Source: Marivita sp. GX14005 (lineage in GTDB: Bacteria; Pseudomonadota; Alphaproteobacteria; Rhodobacterales; Rhodobacteraceae). Taken from it: DNA of 64,000 nt. The notes beneath the pieces are model-generated. The model searched no databases. It was not told the origin of the DNA and was given only the letters and a program-made list of their open reading frames with translations. A program made the position numbers and the translations under genes. Below, piece by piece: positions 9,326 through 17,505 of the stretch (the first letter of the stretch is position 1; every line of letters begins with the position of its first letter). The stretch spans positions 124,001-188,000 of the forward strand of contig NZ_JAMCCQ010000004.1 of the NCBI RefSeq assembly GCF_023370775.1. The letters are read 5' to 3'.

Positions 9326-11145
9326 GCACGGGGCGCAAGGACAAGATGTCAGAGGTCTTTCCGAGCCTCGGACGTATCATGGCACGGCTCGCGCCCTACA
9401 TGCGCGGGCACCGCGCAACGCTGGCCGGTTCCGTTCTTGCGCTTCTCGCCGCAACGGCGATGAAGCTTCTGGAGCCGTGGCCGCTCAAATTCGTGATCGA
9501 CCGCATCGTGCCATCGACTGCCGGTGAAACCGCCGAGCTGGGCGCGCTCGAACCGACGACATTGCTGGCGCTCTGCGCGCTCGGGCTGATTGCGGTGATC
9601 GGGCTGAAAGCGCTCTTTCAGTATCTCTCCACGGTCGGCTTCGCCATTGTTGGCAACCGCGTTCTGACGGCCGTGCGGGGCGATCTTTTTCGACACCTGC
9701 AAACCCTGTCGCCGGGGTTTCACGCGCGTTCGCGCACCGGCGATCTGACGATGCGGCTGGTCAGCGATGTGGGCATGCTCAAGGAAACCGCCGTCACCGC
9801 CGCGCTGCCGCTGGCGGCGAACCTGCTGGTGCTGTGCGGAATGCTCGGCGTCATGCTGTGGCTCGACTGGCGGCTGGCGCTGCTGGCGCTGTCGCCGCTG
9901 CCGATCCTCTGGATCGTCTCGCTAAAACTGACGCGCCGCATCCGGGAGGTCAGCCGCAGCCAGCGCAAGCGTGAGGGCGAGCTGGCCGCGACAGGGGCCG
10001 AAACGATGGCCGGCATCCGCACCGTTCAGGCGCTCGGCCTCGAAGAGCGCGCGGCGCAGGATTTCGGCGCTGCCAACGCCCGCGACCTGCGCGCCGGCGT
10101 GAAGGGCAAGCGGCTGGCGGCGGGGATGGAACGCTCCGTCGATCTGCTGACCGGGATCGGGCTGGCGATCGTTCTGTGGTTCGGCACGCTTCAGGTGATG
10201 AAGGGCCGGATCAGCCCCGGCGATCTGCTGGTGTTCATCACCTACCTGAAAAACACCTTCCGCCCGGTGCGCGAATACGCCAAATACACCGCGCGTCTGG
10301 CCAAAGCGGCGGCGGCGGGCGAACGCGTGGTCACGCTGCTCGACGAGATGCCGGAAGTGCGCGATGCGGACGGAGCCAAGCGCTTGCCGCACGGCACGCC
10401 GGGGGCGGTCAGGTTCGAGGATGTCACCTTCGGCTATGACACCGCCCGGCCAACGCTGACGGGGCTTTGCGCCGATATCGCGCCGGGGCAATCGGTGGCG
10501 ATCACCGGCCCTTCGGGGGCGGGCAAATCGACCTTCATCAGCCTGCTCCTGCGCCTTTACGATCCGGCTCAGGGGCGCATCACCATCGACGGGCAGGATC
10601 TGCGCGATGTCACGCTGTCCAGCCTGCGCGCCAATATCGCGCTGGTGCCGCAGGAAACGCTGATCTTTCGCGGCACGCTGGCCGAGAATATCGCCCTTGG
10701 CGTGGGGCGGGAGGTGACGCGGGACGAAATCGTCGCCGCCGCCAAGCTGGCCAATGCGCATGCGTTCATCATGGCGCAGCCTGAGGGCTTCGACACCGAG
10801 ATCGCCGAACGCGGCGCGACACTGTCGGCCGGTCAGCGCCAGCGCATCGCCATCGCCCGCGCCGCGCTGCGCCGCGCGCCGATCCTCGTGCTGGACGAGC
10901 CGACCGTGGGCCTCGATCGCGAAAGCGAGGCCGCCGTGGTGGATGCCATTCGCAAGCTGGCGCAGGGGCGCACGACGTTCCTTGTCACGCATGATCTTGC
11001 GCTCGCCGCGCGGGCAGGGCGCATCCTGCACCTGACCGGCGGTCGTATCGCCGAGGACGGCTCGCATGATGCGCTGATGCGCAAGGGTGGCGCCTATTCC
11101 ACGATGTTCCGCGCCAGCCACGGGGGCGGTGCGGATGCTGCCTGA
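9322..11145 (+). CDS. ABC exporter, fused permease and ATPase (MsbA/ABCB type)
   Basis: A 607-aa half-transporter that dimerises into an ATP-driven exporter. Residues 1 to about 330 form a six-helix ABC_membrane domain. The nucleotide-binding domain follows, with Walker A GPSGAGKST near residue 396, the Q-loop in ALVPQETLIF, signature LSAGQRQR near 501, Walker B ILVLDEPT and a switch His in FLVTHDLALA. The start was set at ATG 9322, which overlaps the previous stop as ATGA; an open frame upstream of it is shadow sequence. With three glycosyltransferases before it and a kinase-like gene after it, it probably exports a glycosylated lipid or oligosaccharide. Peptide or small-molecule export cannot be excluded. 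Confidence 0.93.
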   Translation: MSTGRKDKMSEVFPSLGRIMARLAPYMRGHRATLAGSVLALLAATAMKLLEPWPLKFVIDRIVPSTAGETAELGALEPTTLLALCALGLIAVIGLKALFQYLSTVGFAIVGNRVLTAVRGDLFRHLQTLSPGFHARSRTGDLTMRLVSDVGMLKETAVTAALPLAANLLVLCGMLGVMLWLDWRLALLALSPLPILWIVSLKLTRRIREVSRSQRKREGELAATGAETMAGIRTVQALGLEERAAQDFGAANARDLRAGVKGKRLAAGMERSVDLLTGIGLAIVLWFGTLQVMKGRISPGDLLVFITYLKNTFRPVREYAKYTARLAKAAAAGERVVTLLDEMPEVRDADGAKRLPHGTPGAVRFEDVTFGYDTARPTLTGLCADIAPGQSVAITGPSGAGKSTFISLLLRLYDPAQGRITIDGQDLRDVTLSSLRANIALVPQETLIFRGTLAENIALGVGREVTRDEIVAAAKLANAHAFIMAQPEGFDTEIAERGATLSAGQRQRIAIARAALRRAPILVLDEPTVGLDRESEAAVVDAIRKLAQGRTTFLVTHDLALAARAGRILHLTGGRIAEDGSHDALMRKGGAYSTMFRASHGGGADAA

Positions 11146-13270
11146 CTCGGATCTCGCGCTCATCGCCCGCGATGCCGCGCTGCCTGGCCTGCGCCTTGCG
11201 CTCGATGCAAGCGCGCTGGCTTCGCGCTGCGATCTGCCGCCGATGCGCGCGGCCTATCTGCGCTACAAGCCCGGCACGAGTTGCGTGGCGTCGTTGATCC
11301 CCGAGAATGGCGGTTTGGACGCGCTGGCCGTTATGGCCTACACGCCACCGCGCTTTGCGGAAGCCCGTTCGCGGCCCGAGTGGCTGGATGGGCCGAACCC
11401 TGCGGTGTTGCTGGAAGATGCCTGCGTCGCGCTGGTGCCGCTGGCGCGGGACAGGGCGCTCAAGGGAGCGCGACGGCTTGCCGATCCTGACCGCGCGCCG
11501 CGCCTGTTGCGCAGACTACTGGGAAGCCAGCCCGGCACCCCGCCACGCCTGCTGCGCTACAAGGCCGGTCGGCGAGCGGTTCTGCGCGCGGGCGACGCGC
11601 TGATCAAATGCTACACGGCAGAGGACTACGGCCCGGCATATGAGGCCGCGCGTCTGGCCGAAACGCTGGGCAGCGCGCCGCTCATCGGCGCGTCGGAGCG
11701 GCATCATTGCCTTGCCTGGCGCTGGCTGGACGGCGCATCGCTTTGCCCCGAAGAGGGCAGCGCGCAGCCTTGCGTCGCGTGGCGTATGGCCGGTGAGGCG
11801 CTGGCGAAGGCACAGAGTGCTGCTATTGCGCCACACCGGCGCGCTCCCGATGCATCGGTCGAAATCGCGGCGCAGGTGGAAATGCTCGCCGCGCTCGATC
11901 CCGATCTGGCTTCCCTCGCGCAGAGCGTCGCTTCGCGCTTAGCCGCGGCCCTTGACGATGCCCCGGCAACGCTGATCCACGGCGATTTCAGCGCCGATCA
12001 GGTGATCATTCACGACGCGCGGGCCACGATCATCGACTGGGATCGCGCCGCCAGCGGCGATCCGGCGCGTGATGTGGGCAGTTTCCTCGCCCGGCTCGAC
12101 GCGCAGGTGATCGGCGGCACACTTGAGCCGGATCGGCGCGACGCCGCGGCAGATGCGTTCCTGAACGGCTACCGGAACGCGGATGGCCCGGCCCGCTCGC
12201 GAGCCATCCCCGCCCAACACGCCCGCGCGCTCATCGCGCTTGCGCCGGAGGCGTTTCGCAGCCGCCGGGCGGATTGGCCGGATCAAGCCGCCGCCCTGTT
12301 GCGCCGCGCCGAAGCCTTGTTGCGCGATCCAAAATTACCCCGGCTCGCCACCGCGCTCGATCCGGTTGCCATGCGCTTGCGGCTCACCGATGCGCTGGGG
12401 TACCATCCGGGCAGCGTCAGCGCCGAATTGCTGCGTCACAAACCGGGGCGGCGGGCCTTGATCCGGTATCGCATCGACGGCCGCGCGCCCACGCTTGGCA
12501 AGCTGCGTGCCAAGGGGGCCGACACGCGCACGCCTGCGCTGCATGACGCTTTGCGCGCGGCCGGGTTCGATGGCTCCGCGCCTATGCGTGTCGGCGTGCC
12601 GGCCACTCGGGGCATCGTTTCCGATCCCGCGCTGTGGCTGCAGGACGAGGTGCCGGGCCGGGTGCTGACCGATTGCCTTGCTCCGAATGGCGCCACCGCT
12701 CCGCTGCGCCAAACCGGCGCGGCGCTCGCGGAACTGCACAAGGCGCAGGTTCCGGCTCGGCGCGACTGGTCGATGCAGGATGAACGCGAGGTGCTGGAGC
12801 GCGCGTTGTCAGAAGCGATAGAGCATCTGCCGAACGAGGCGGACGAGATCGCGCACGTCCTTCACGGCTTGTCCGACATCCTCTCAACCCTGCCGCCGGT
12901 CGCGCCAACCGGCATCCACCGCGACTTTTATCCCGATCAGATCCTGATCGACGGGCAGACAACCTGGCTCCTCGATCTGGATCTTTATGCAAACGGCGAT
13001 CCGGCCATCGATCTGGGCAACTTCCTCGCCCATCTCGATGAACACAGCTTGCGCTTTCACGGCAATATCGGCGCGTTGAAGATGCAAGCGGAGGCGTTTC
13101 TGCAAGGTTATGCCAGCCGGGCACCGCTGAACCGGGCGCGGGTGGAGAGCCTCCGGCTCATTTCCCTCGCCCGGCACATCGCGATCAGCCTCAGGCTGCC
13201 GGGCCGCGAGCAGACGACCCGACCGCTGATCGCGCATTGCAGCGCCGCGCTGGCCGATCTCGCGGCCTGA
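11135..13270 (+). CDS. Tandem aminoglycoside-phosphotransferase-like protein (double APH fold)
   Basis: A 711-aa protein with two protein-kinase-like APH domains in one chain. The catalytic loops are HGDFSADQV near residue 282 and HRDFYPDQI near 594. Each is followed by a metal-binding segment, IDWDRAASGDPARDVGSF and LDLDLYANGDPAIDLGNF. In both loops the usual Asn of the HxDxxxxN Brenner motif is Gln. Three related N-lobe motifs occur (LRYKPGTSC near 43, LRYKAGRRAVLR near 140, LRHKPGRRALIR near 432), so an extra partial N-lobe precedes domain 1. The start at ATG 11135 overlaps the ABC gene by 11 nt. A role phosphorylating a sugar or glycoside made by the operon is inference; a drug-resistance enzyme seems less likely in this context. 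Confidence 0.85.
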   Translation: MLPDSDLALIARDAALPGLRLALDASALASRCDLPPMRAAYLRYKPGTSCVASLIPENGGLDALAVMAYTPPRFAEARSRPEWLDGPNPAVLLEDACVALVPLARDRALKGARRLADPDRAPRLLRRLLGSQPGTPPRLLRYKAGRRAVLRAGDALIKCYTAEDYGPAYEAARLAETLGSAPLIGASERHHCLAWRWLDGASLCPEEGSAQPCVAWRMAGEALAKAQSAAIAPHRRAPDASVEIAAQVEMLAALDPDLASLAQSVASRLAAALDDAPATLIHGDFSADQVIIHDARATIIDWDRAASGDPARDVGSFLARLDAQVIGGTLEPDRRDAAADAFLNGYRNADGPARSRAIPAQHARALIALAPEAFRSRRADWPDQAAALLRRAEALLRDPKLPRLATALDPVAMRLRLTDALGYHPGSVSAELLRHKPGRRALIRYRIDGRAPTLGKLRAKGADTRTPALHDALRAAGFDGSAPMRVGVPATRGIVSDPALWLQDEVPGRVLTDCLAPNGATAPLRQTGAALAELHKAQVPARRDWSMQDEREVLERALSEAIEHLPNEADEIAHVLHGLSDILSTLPPVAPTGIHRDFYPDQILIDGQTTWLLDLDLYANGDPAIDLGNFLAHLDEHSLRFHGNIGALKMQAEAFLQGYASRAPLNRARVESLRLISLARHIAISLRLPGREQTTRPLIAHCSAALADLAA

Positions 13271-13279
13271 GCTTGGCGC

Positions 13280-13903
13280 CTATTGCTCTACATCGGCGCG
13301 AGCTTCCATCGGCTTGCCATCGGGGCCGTAGAACACGATTTCGATCTCGTCCTGCAGGTCGGATTTGATCCCCTGCAAGGCCTGCTGCCGCAGCTGCTGC
13401 GCAATCTGAAGGCGCACGTCCTCGAAAGGCGGCAGTTCGGTATCGGAATTCTCCTGAAGCGCGTCATACATCTCGCGCACCTTTTCGTCCGACGCGCGCG
13501 TGTCGAGTTCGCGCTGGAGGTAGACCTGCAACATGGCGTCCTCCTCGGCCATCTCGCTCTTTTCTGCGACAAGGCTCTTCACTTCCGGATCGTCGGCAAG
13601 ATCGGTCGTGCGCGCCTTCTGGAGCACCAGTTCGCGCAAGATCAGCGAATCCAGCGCCATCGGCACGAGCATGTCCTGCGGCTGCGATCTGAGCCGTTCG
13701 GGCAGCCCGTCGATCACCGCCTGGACATCCTCGCCGGTGATTTCGGAATTGCCGACCGTAACCAGCAGAACGCTCGGAATCCCGCCGCTGGTGTCGTCCG
13801 CGACGGCGTTGCCGGTATCCGCCTGGGCGTCTTCGCTTTGCGCTTGCGCGAGCGGCGCAAGCGCGATCAGTGCGGTGGCCGTGGTCAGTGCGAGATATCG
13901 CAT
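13280..13903 (-). CDS. Exported SurA-N-like chaperone domain protein
   Basis: A 207-aa protein with a clear signal peptide (MRYLALTTATALIALAPLAQAQ). After an acidic linker, the body resembles the N-terminal helical chaperone region of SurA/parvulin-type foldases: VTVGNSEITGEDVQAVIDGLP, then long charged helices such as ALDSLILRELVLQKA. No rotamase (PPIase) core is present, so it could only hold or guide clients, not isomerise prolines. The start is fixed by AGGAGG upstream of the ATG at 13903; a longer frame adds an unlikely 23 residues. It is convergent with the kinase-like gene (9 nt apart) and divergent from the iron operon. Confidence is high for secretion and moderate for family. Confidence 0.72.
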   Translation of the reverse strand: MRYLALTTATALIALAPLAQAQSEDAQADTGNAVADDTSGGIPSVLLVTVGNSEITGEDVQAVIDGLPERLRSQPQDMLVPMALDSLILRELVLQKARTTDLADDPEVKSLVAEKSEMAEEDAMLQVYLQRELDTRASDEKVREMYDALQENSDTELPPFEDVRLQIAQQLRQQALQGIKSDLQDEIEIVFYGPDGKPMEARADVEQ

Positions 13904-14022
13904 GGGTATCCTCCTGTCGTTCAAGCGCCGGGGATCGGCACCTTGGGTAAGAAACACGAGCGCCGTTTTCATGTTCCAGAGTTCACGCGGGCGGCAAAGG
14001 CCGCCGAGATAGCCGAGTTAAA

Positions 14023-14046
14023 TTGTCGGGTTGACATTTCCGACAA
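14023..14046. promoter_or_regulatory. Inverted repeat before the hemP operon, candidate iron-responsive operator
   Basis: TTGTCGG at 14023-14029 and CCGACAA at 14040-14046 form a perfect 7-bp inverted repeat with a 10-nt spacer. A TTGACA hexamer (14031-14036) sits inside the spacer, so a protein bound here would cover a possible -35 element. I could not find a convincing -10 at 17 nt. The site is about 100 bp upstream of the leader ORF of an iron/heme operon. It does not clearly match the Irr box or the RirA box that I know, so the regulator is left open. Confidence 0.45.
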
Positions 14047-14144
14047 ATTCACTCAGGAGTCAGGCACGTTCAGCCATCCCGAATCCAAGCGCTGGGAAAG
14101 CCCGACATGAGAGACCGAACCGAATTTCATGCGAGGATGTCGCC

Positions 14145-14306
14145 ATGCAGCACACCGCCCAGCCCAGGTCCGAAAGGGATCGCACGACGGACCGGACACA
14201 CCAGAACGACGCTTTCGAATTGCTGGCCTGCCAGCCTGCGTCGGATCAGAACGATCTGGTCTGGCTTCTCGATCGGGCACAGACCCGAGAGGAGGGCCGG
14301 ACATGA
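14145..14306 (+). CDS. Small ORF (53 aa) translationally coupled to hemP
   Basis: A 53-codon frame starting at ATG 14145, with GAGGATG upstream as a ribosome site. It ends in TGA 14304-14306, overlapping the hemP ATG as ATGA. The product is hydrophilic (MQHTAQPRSERDRTTDRTHQND at the start, then FELLACQPASDQNDLVWLLDRAQ) with no recognised domain, no signal peptide and one cysteine. The overlap suggests that its translation feeds ribosomes onto hemP, as a leader-type or genuine small protein would. It could also be fortuitous, since GC-rich DNA is rich in open frames. Confidence 0.5.
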   Translation: MQHTAQPRSERDRTTDRTHQNDAFELLACQPASDQNDLVWLLDRAQTREEGRT

Positions 14307-14467
14307 CCTTCCATTCCACCCCGCCCAAGCAAACCCCCGCGCCGGTTCTGCCGACCTATGCGGCGCGCGATCTGACGGAAGGGGGCGATCTGGCGCAGAT
14401 CACCCTCGGCGATCAGACCTACGTTCTGCGCATCACCCGCGCCGGGAAACTCATTCTGACGAAATAG
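14303..14467 (+). CDS. hemP: Hemin uptake protein HemP
   Basis: A 54-aa protein whose C-terminal part, LAQITLGDQTYVLRITRAGKLILTK, matches the HemP family: a small beta-type domain ending in the hallmark R-x-T-x-x-x-K-L-I-L-T-K. HemP proteins accompany hemin and siderophore uptake genes and are induced by iron starvation in alpha- and betaproteobacteria. The start is ATG 14303 with GAGGAGGG upstream. It precedes an imelysin/di-heme cluster by 136 nt and not the usual TonB receptor or hmu genes, so it is physically separated from a classical heme-uptake locus in this window. Confidence 0.88.
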   Translation: MTFHSTPPKQTPAPVLPTYAARDLTEGGDLAQITLGDQTYVLRITRAGKLILTK

Positions 14468-14603
14468 CGCCCTGCGCCGCAGGCAGCGCCCGTGCGCCGC
14501 GGTCATTCCCTTCCGCTTCCGGGCAGCCCCCGGCTCCAGCGCGCATGCCCCGAACGGCATCGCGCTGATCCCAATTCACCACTTCAAACCAACAGGATAC
14601 TTC

Positions 14604-15869
14604 ATGACAAGACACATGCTGCTTTCGACCGCCCTCACCTGCGTTCTGGCCGCCCCGGCCTTCGCCGTCGAGACGGCCGAGGTGCTGGACACCTATGCCG
14701 ATATCGCCGCCGCCGGTTACGGGGACAGCCTGACCGGCGCCAAGCGGCTGCAAGACGCGGTGAACCAGCTGATCTCCGATCCGTCGGCCGAGAACCTGAC
14801 CGCCGCGCGGCAGGCCTGGCTCGAAGCACGCGTGCCGTATCAGCAGACCGAGGTTTACCGTTTCGGCAATCCGATCGTCGATGATTGGGAGGGCAAGGTG
14901 AATGCCTGGCCGCTCGATGAGGGCCTGATCGACTATGTCGACAGCAGCGCCTATGGCGGGCCGTCGGATGAAAACGAACTCGCCGCGCTCAACGTGATCG
15001 CCAACCCGACATTCACCCTTTCCGGCGAGGAGATCGACGCGACCGAGATCACGCCCGAGCTTCTGGCCGAAACGCTGCACGAGGCCGATGGCGTGGAGGC
15101 GAATGTCGCCACCGGCTATCACGCGGTGGAATTCCTGCTCTGGGGGCAGGACAAGCATCCGCATGGCGACGGCGCGGGCGAACGCCCCTGGACCGATTAC
15201 GCCTCCGGCGAGGCCTGCACCAACGGCAATTGCGACCGCCGCGCCGAATATTTGTCGGCGGCGACCGATCTTCTGGTCTCCGACCTGGAATGGATGGTCG
15301 CGCAATGGCAGGACGGCGGCGCGGCGCGCGAGGCGCTGCTCTCCGATCCGGATGCCGGGTTGTCGGCGATGCTGACCCGCATGGGCTCGCTCTCCTATGG
15401 CGAAACCGCGGGCGAACGGATGCGCCTTGGCGTGATGCTCAACGATCCCGAGGAGGAACATTCCTGCTTTGCGGACAACACGCATAACGATCACTACTAC
15501 AACGGTATCGGCATCCGGAACGTCTATGACGGCGTCTATGTGCGCACCGATGGCACCGTCGTGTCCGGCCCGTCGCTCTCCGATCTGGTGCGCGATACCG
15601 ACAGCGATCTCGACGCGGAAATGCGGGCGAAGCTGAACGACGCGGTCAACGCGCTTGGCCGGATCAAGATCGCGGCGGAATCGGGCATGGCCTATGACCA
15701 GATGCTCGAACGCGGCAACGCGGCGGGCGAAGCGCTCATCATGGGCGGCGTCAATGGGCTGATCGATCAGACGCGTTCCATCGAGCGGGTGGTCTCCGCG
15801 CTTGGCGTCGATCAGATCACCATCGAAGGCTCCGACAGCCTCGACAATCCGGACGCCGTGTTCCAGTAA
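14604..15869 (+). CDS. Imelysin-family iron-regulated periplasmic protein (IrpA-like)
   Basis: A 421-aa exported protein (signal peptide MTRHMLLSTALTCVLAAPAFA) of the imelysin/M75 family, thought to take part in iron uptake at the cell surface or periplasm. The family GxHxxE motif is intact in GYHAVEFLLWGQD near residue 170. The surrounding pattern (ARQAWLEARVPYQQTEVYRFGNP, NAWPLDEGLIDYVD) is typical of the large IrpA-type members. It begins a run of four genes with spacings of 76, -4 and 1 nt. Together with the di-heme protein and second imelysin it forms a recognisable iron-associated block seen in many proteobacteria. Its exact biochemical role is unsettled. Confidence 0.92.
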   Translation: MTRHMLLSTALTCVLAAPAFAVETAEVLDTYADIAAAGYGDSLTGAKRLQDAVNQLISDPSAENLTAARQAWLEARVPYQQTEVYRFGNPIVDDWEGKVNAWPLDEGLIDYVDSSAYGGPSDENELAALNVIANPTFTLSGEEIDATEITPELLAETLHEADGVEANVATGYHAVEFLLWGQDKHPHGDGAGERPWTDYASGEACTNGNCDRRAEYLSAATDLLVSDLEWMVAQWQDGGAAREALLSDPDAGLSAMLTRMGSLSYGETAGERMRLGVMLNDPEEEHSCFADNTHNDHYYNGIGIRNVYDGVYVRTDGTVVSGPSLSDLVRDTDSDLDAEMRAKLNDAVNALGRIKIAAESGMAYDQMLERGNAAGEALIMGGVNGLIDQTRSIERVVSALGVDQITIEGSDSLDNPDAVFQ

Positions 15870-15945
15870 CGCGCTCCGACATGGCCGGGGGCGGATGCGT
15901 CCGCCCTGCCCCGGCGCCACCTCCACGGCAAGACGGCTGAGACCC

Positions 15946-17505
15946 ATGCGCAAGACATTCCCCCCAAAACGGATGAAACCCCTCGGAGCCGCCGCGCTTG
16001 CGCTCTTTGCGGGCGCGGCGCTCGCCGCCGATACCGGCGCACCGGCTTGGAATCTGGGCGATCCGCATCTGAACGTCGTCCCGCGCACCGACGCCGAGAA
16101 GAAGCGCATCGCCGCCGCGCTCGCGCCGCCCACCGATTTCACCGCGCCGCAGACATTCGAGGAACGCCCCGCCGGCGCAGCCACGGTGCGCGTTTTTCCC
16201 AATGCCGATGCGTTCTCGCAACCTTCGGCGAACATCCCCTTCGAGGGACAGCTCGATTTTCGCGTCGGCAACGGGCTGTTTCGCAAGCTGTGGGTGTCCT
16301 CCCCGTCCTCGACCCTCGCCTCGGACGGGCTGGGCCCGCTCTACAATGCCCGCTCCTGCCAGCGCTGCCACCTGAAGGACGGGCGCGGCCATCCGCCCGA
16401 AGGGCCGGAGGATAACGCGATCTCGGTGTTCCTGCGCATCTCGATCCCGGGCGACGATGCGGCGCTCGGGCATGAGATAGAGGACTACATCGCCACGCTC
16501 CCCGATCCGAATTACGGCACCCAGCTTCAGGATTTCGCGGTGCAGGGCCATCCGGCGGAATACCGGCTGTCGATCACCTATGAGGAAGAGCCCGTCACGC
16601 TGGCCGATGGCACCGAGGTATCGCTCCGCCGCCCGACCTATGAGGCCGCCGATCTGGGCTACGGGCCGCTGCACCCGAATGCGATGCTCAGCCCGCGCGT
16701 GGCCCCGCAGATGATCGGCCTCGGCCTGCTCGAAGCGATCCCGGCGGCCGACATCCTCGCAAAGGCCGACCCCGAGGACGCCGATGGCGACGGGATCTCC
16801 GGGCGGCCGAATGTCGTCTGGTCCAAGGAATTCGAACAGCCCATGCTGGGCCGCTTCGGACACAAGGCCGGTAATCCGACGATCAAGGAACAATCCGCCT
16901 CGGCCTTCGTGGGCGATATCGGCATCTCCAACCCGCTCTTCACCGCCGGCAGCGGCGAATGCACCGATCTTCAGGCCGATTGCATCGCCGCGCTGCACGG
17001 CGATGGCGATGAGCGCGAATTCGAGATCGATGCGGAGGGGCTCGATCTGGTGACATTCTATTCGCGCAACCTCGCCGTGCCGGCGCGGCGCGATCTGGAC
17101 GATCCGCAGGTCTTGCGGGGCAAGCAGGTGTTCTACGAGACCGGCTGCACCTCCTGCCATACGCCGAGCTACGTCACCCACAGGCTCGAAGATCAGCCCG
17201 AACAGAGCTTCCAGCTGATCTGGCCCTATACCGACCTGCTGCTGCATGACATGGGGCCGGGGCTGGCCGATAATCGCCCTGAAGCGCGGGCGACCGGGCA
17301 GGAATGGCGCACGCCGCCTCTTTGGGGGATCGGTTTGACGCAGCAGGTCAGCGGGCATACCTATTTCCTGCATGACGGCCGCGCCCGCTCGCTTCTGGAG
17401 GCGATCCTGTGGCATGGCGGGGAGGCCGCGCCGCATCGCGAAGCGGTGGTTCATATGGCCACCGAGGATCGCGAGGCGCTGATCCGTTATCTGGAGAGCC
17501 TATGA
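15946..17505 (+). CDS. Di-heme oxidoreductase (DUF1111, c-type cytochrome)
   Basis: A 519-aa exported protein with an N-terminal signal (GAAALALFAGAALAA) and two CxxCH heme-attachment sites: SCQRCHLKDGRGHP near residue 136 and TGCTSCHTPSYV near 399. The architecture and the first-heme context (GPLYNARSCQRCH) match the DUF1111 di-heme family, distantly related to bacterial di-heme peroxidases. It likely performs periplasmic electron transfer, perhaps reducing iron bound by the adjacent imelysin proteins. The start ATG 15946 was chosen, with an alternative at 15973. The stop overlaps the next ATG as ATGA. Confidence 0.92.
   Translation: MRKTFPPKRMKPLGAAALALFAGAALAADTGAPAWNLGDPHLNVVPRTDAEKKRIAAALAPPTDFTAPQTFEERPAGAATVRVFPNADAFSQPSANIPFEGQLDFRVGNGLFRKLWVSSPSSTLASDGLGPLYNARSCQRCHLKDGRGHPPEGPEDNAISVFLRISIPGDDAALGHEIEDYIATLPDPNYGTQLQDFAVQGHPAEYRLSITYEEEPVTLADGTEVSLRRPTYEAADLGYGPLHPNAMLSPRVAPQMIGLGLLEAIPAADILAKADPEDADGDGISGRPNVVWSKEFEQPMLGRFGHKAGNPTIKEQSASAFVGDIGISNPLFTAGSGECTDLQADCIAALHGDGDEREFEIDAEGLDLVTFYSRNLAVPARRDLDDPQVLRGKQVFYETGCTSCHTPSYVTHRLEDQPEQSFQLIWPYTDLLLHDMGPGLADNRPEARATGQEWRTPPLWGIGLTQQVSGHTYFLHDGRARSLLEAILWHGGEAAPHREAVVHMATEDREALIRYLESL

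Noticed and set aside
11135-13270. Aminoglycoside resistance gene
   Set aside because: The APH fold is shared by many small-molecule and sugar kinases; the tandem layout, altered loops and glycan context argue against a resistance enzyme.
14451-16286. 611-codon minus-strand frame opposite the imelysin gene
   Set aside because: It is antisense to the imelysin and di-heme genes, whose motifs are unmistakable, and its product has no recognisable domain.
15817-17454. 545-codon minus-strand frame opposite the di-heme gene
   Set aside because: It is antisense to a gene with two CxxCH motifs and a signal peptide; composition is shadow-like.
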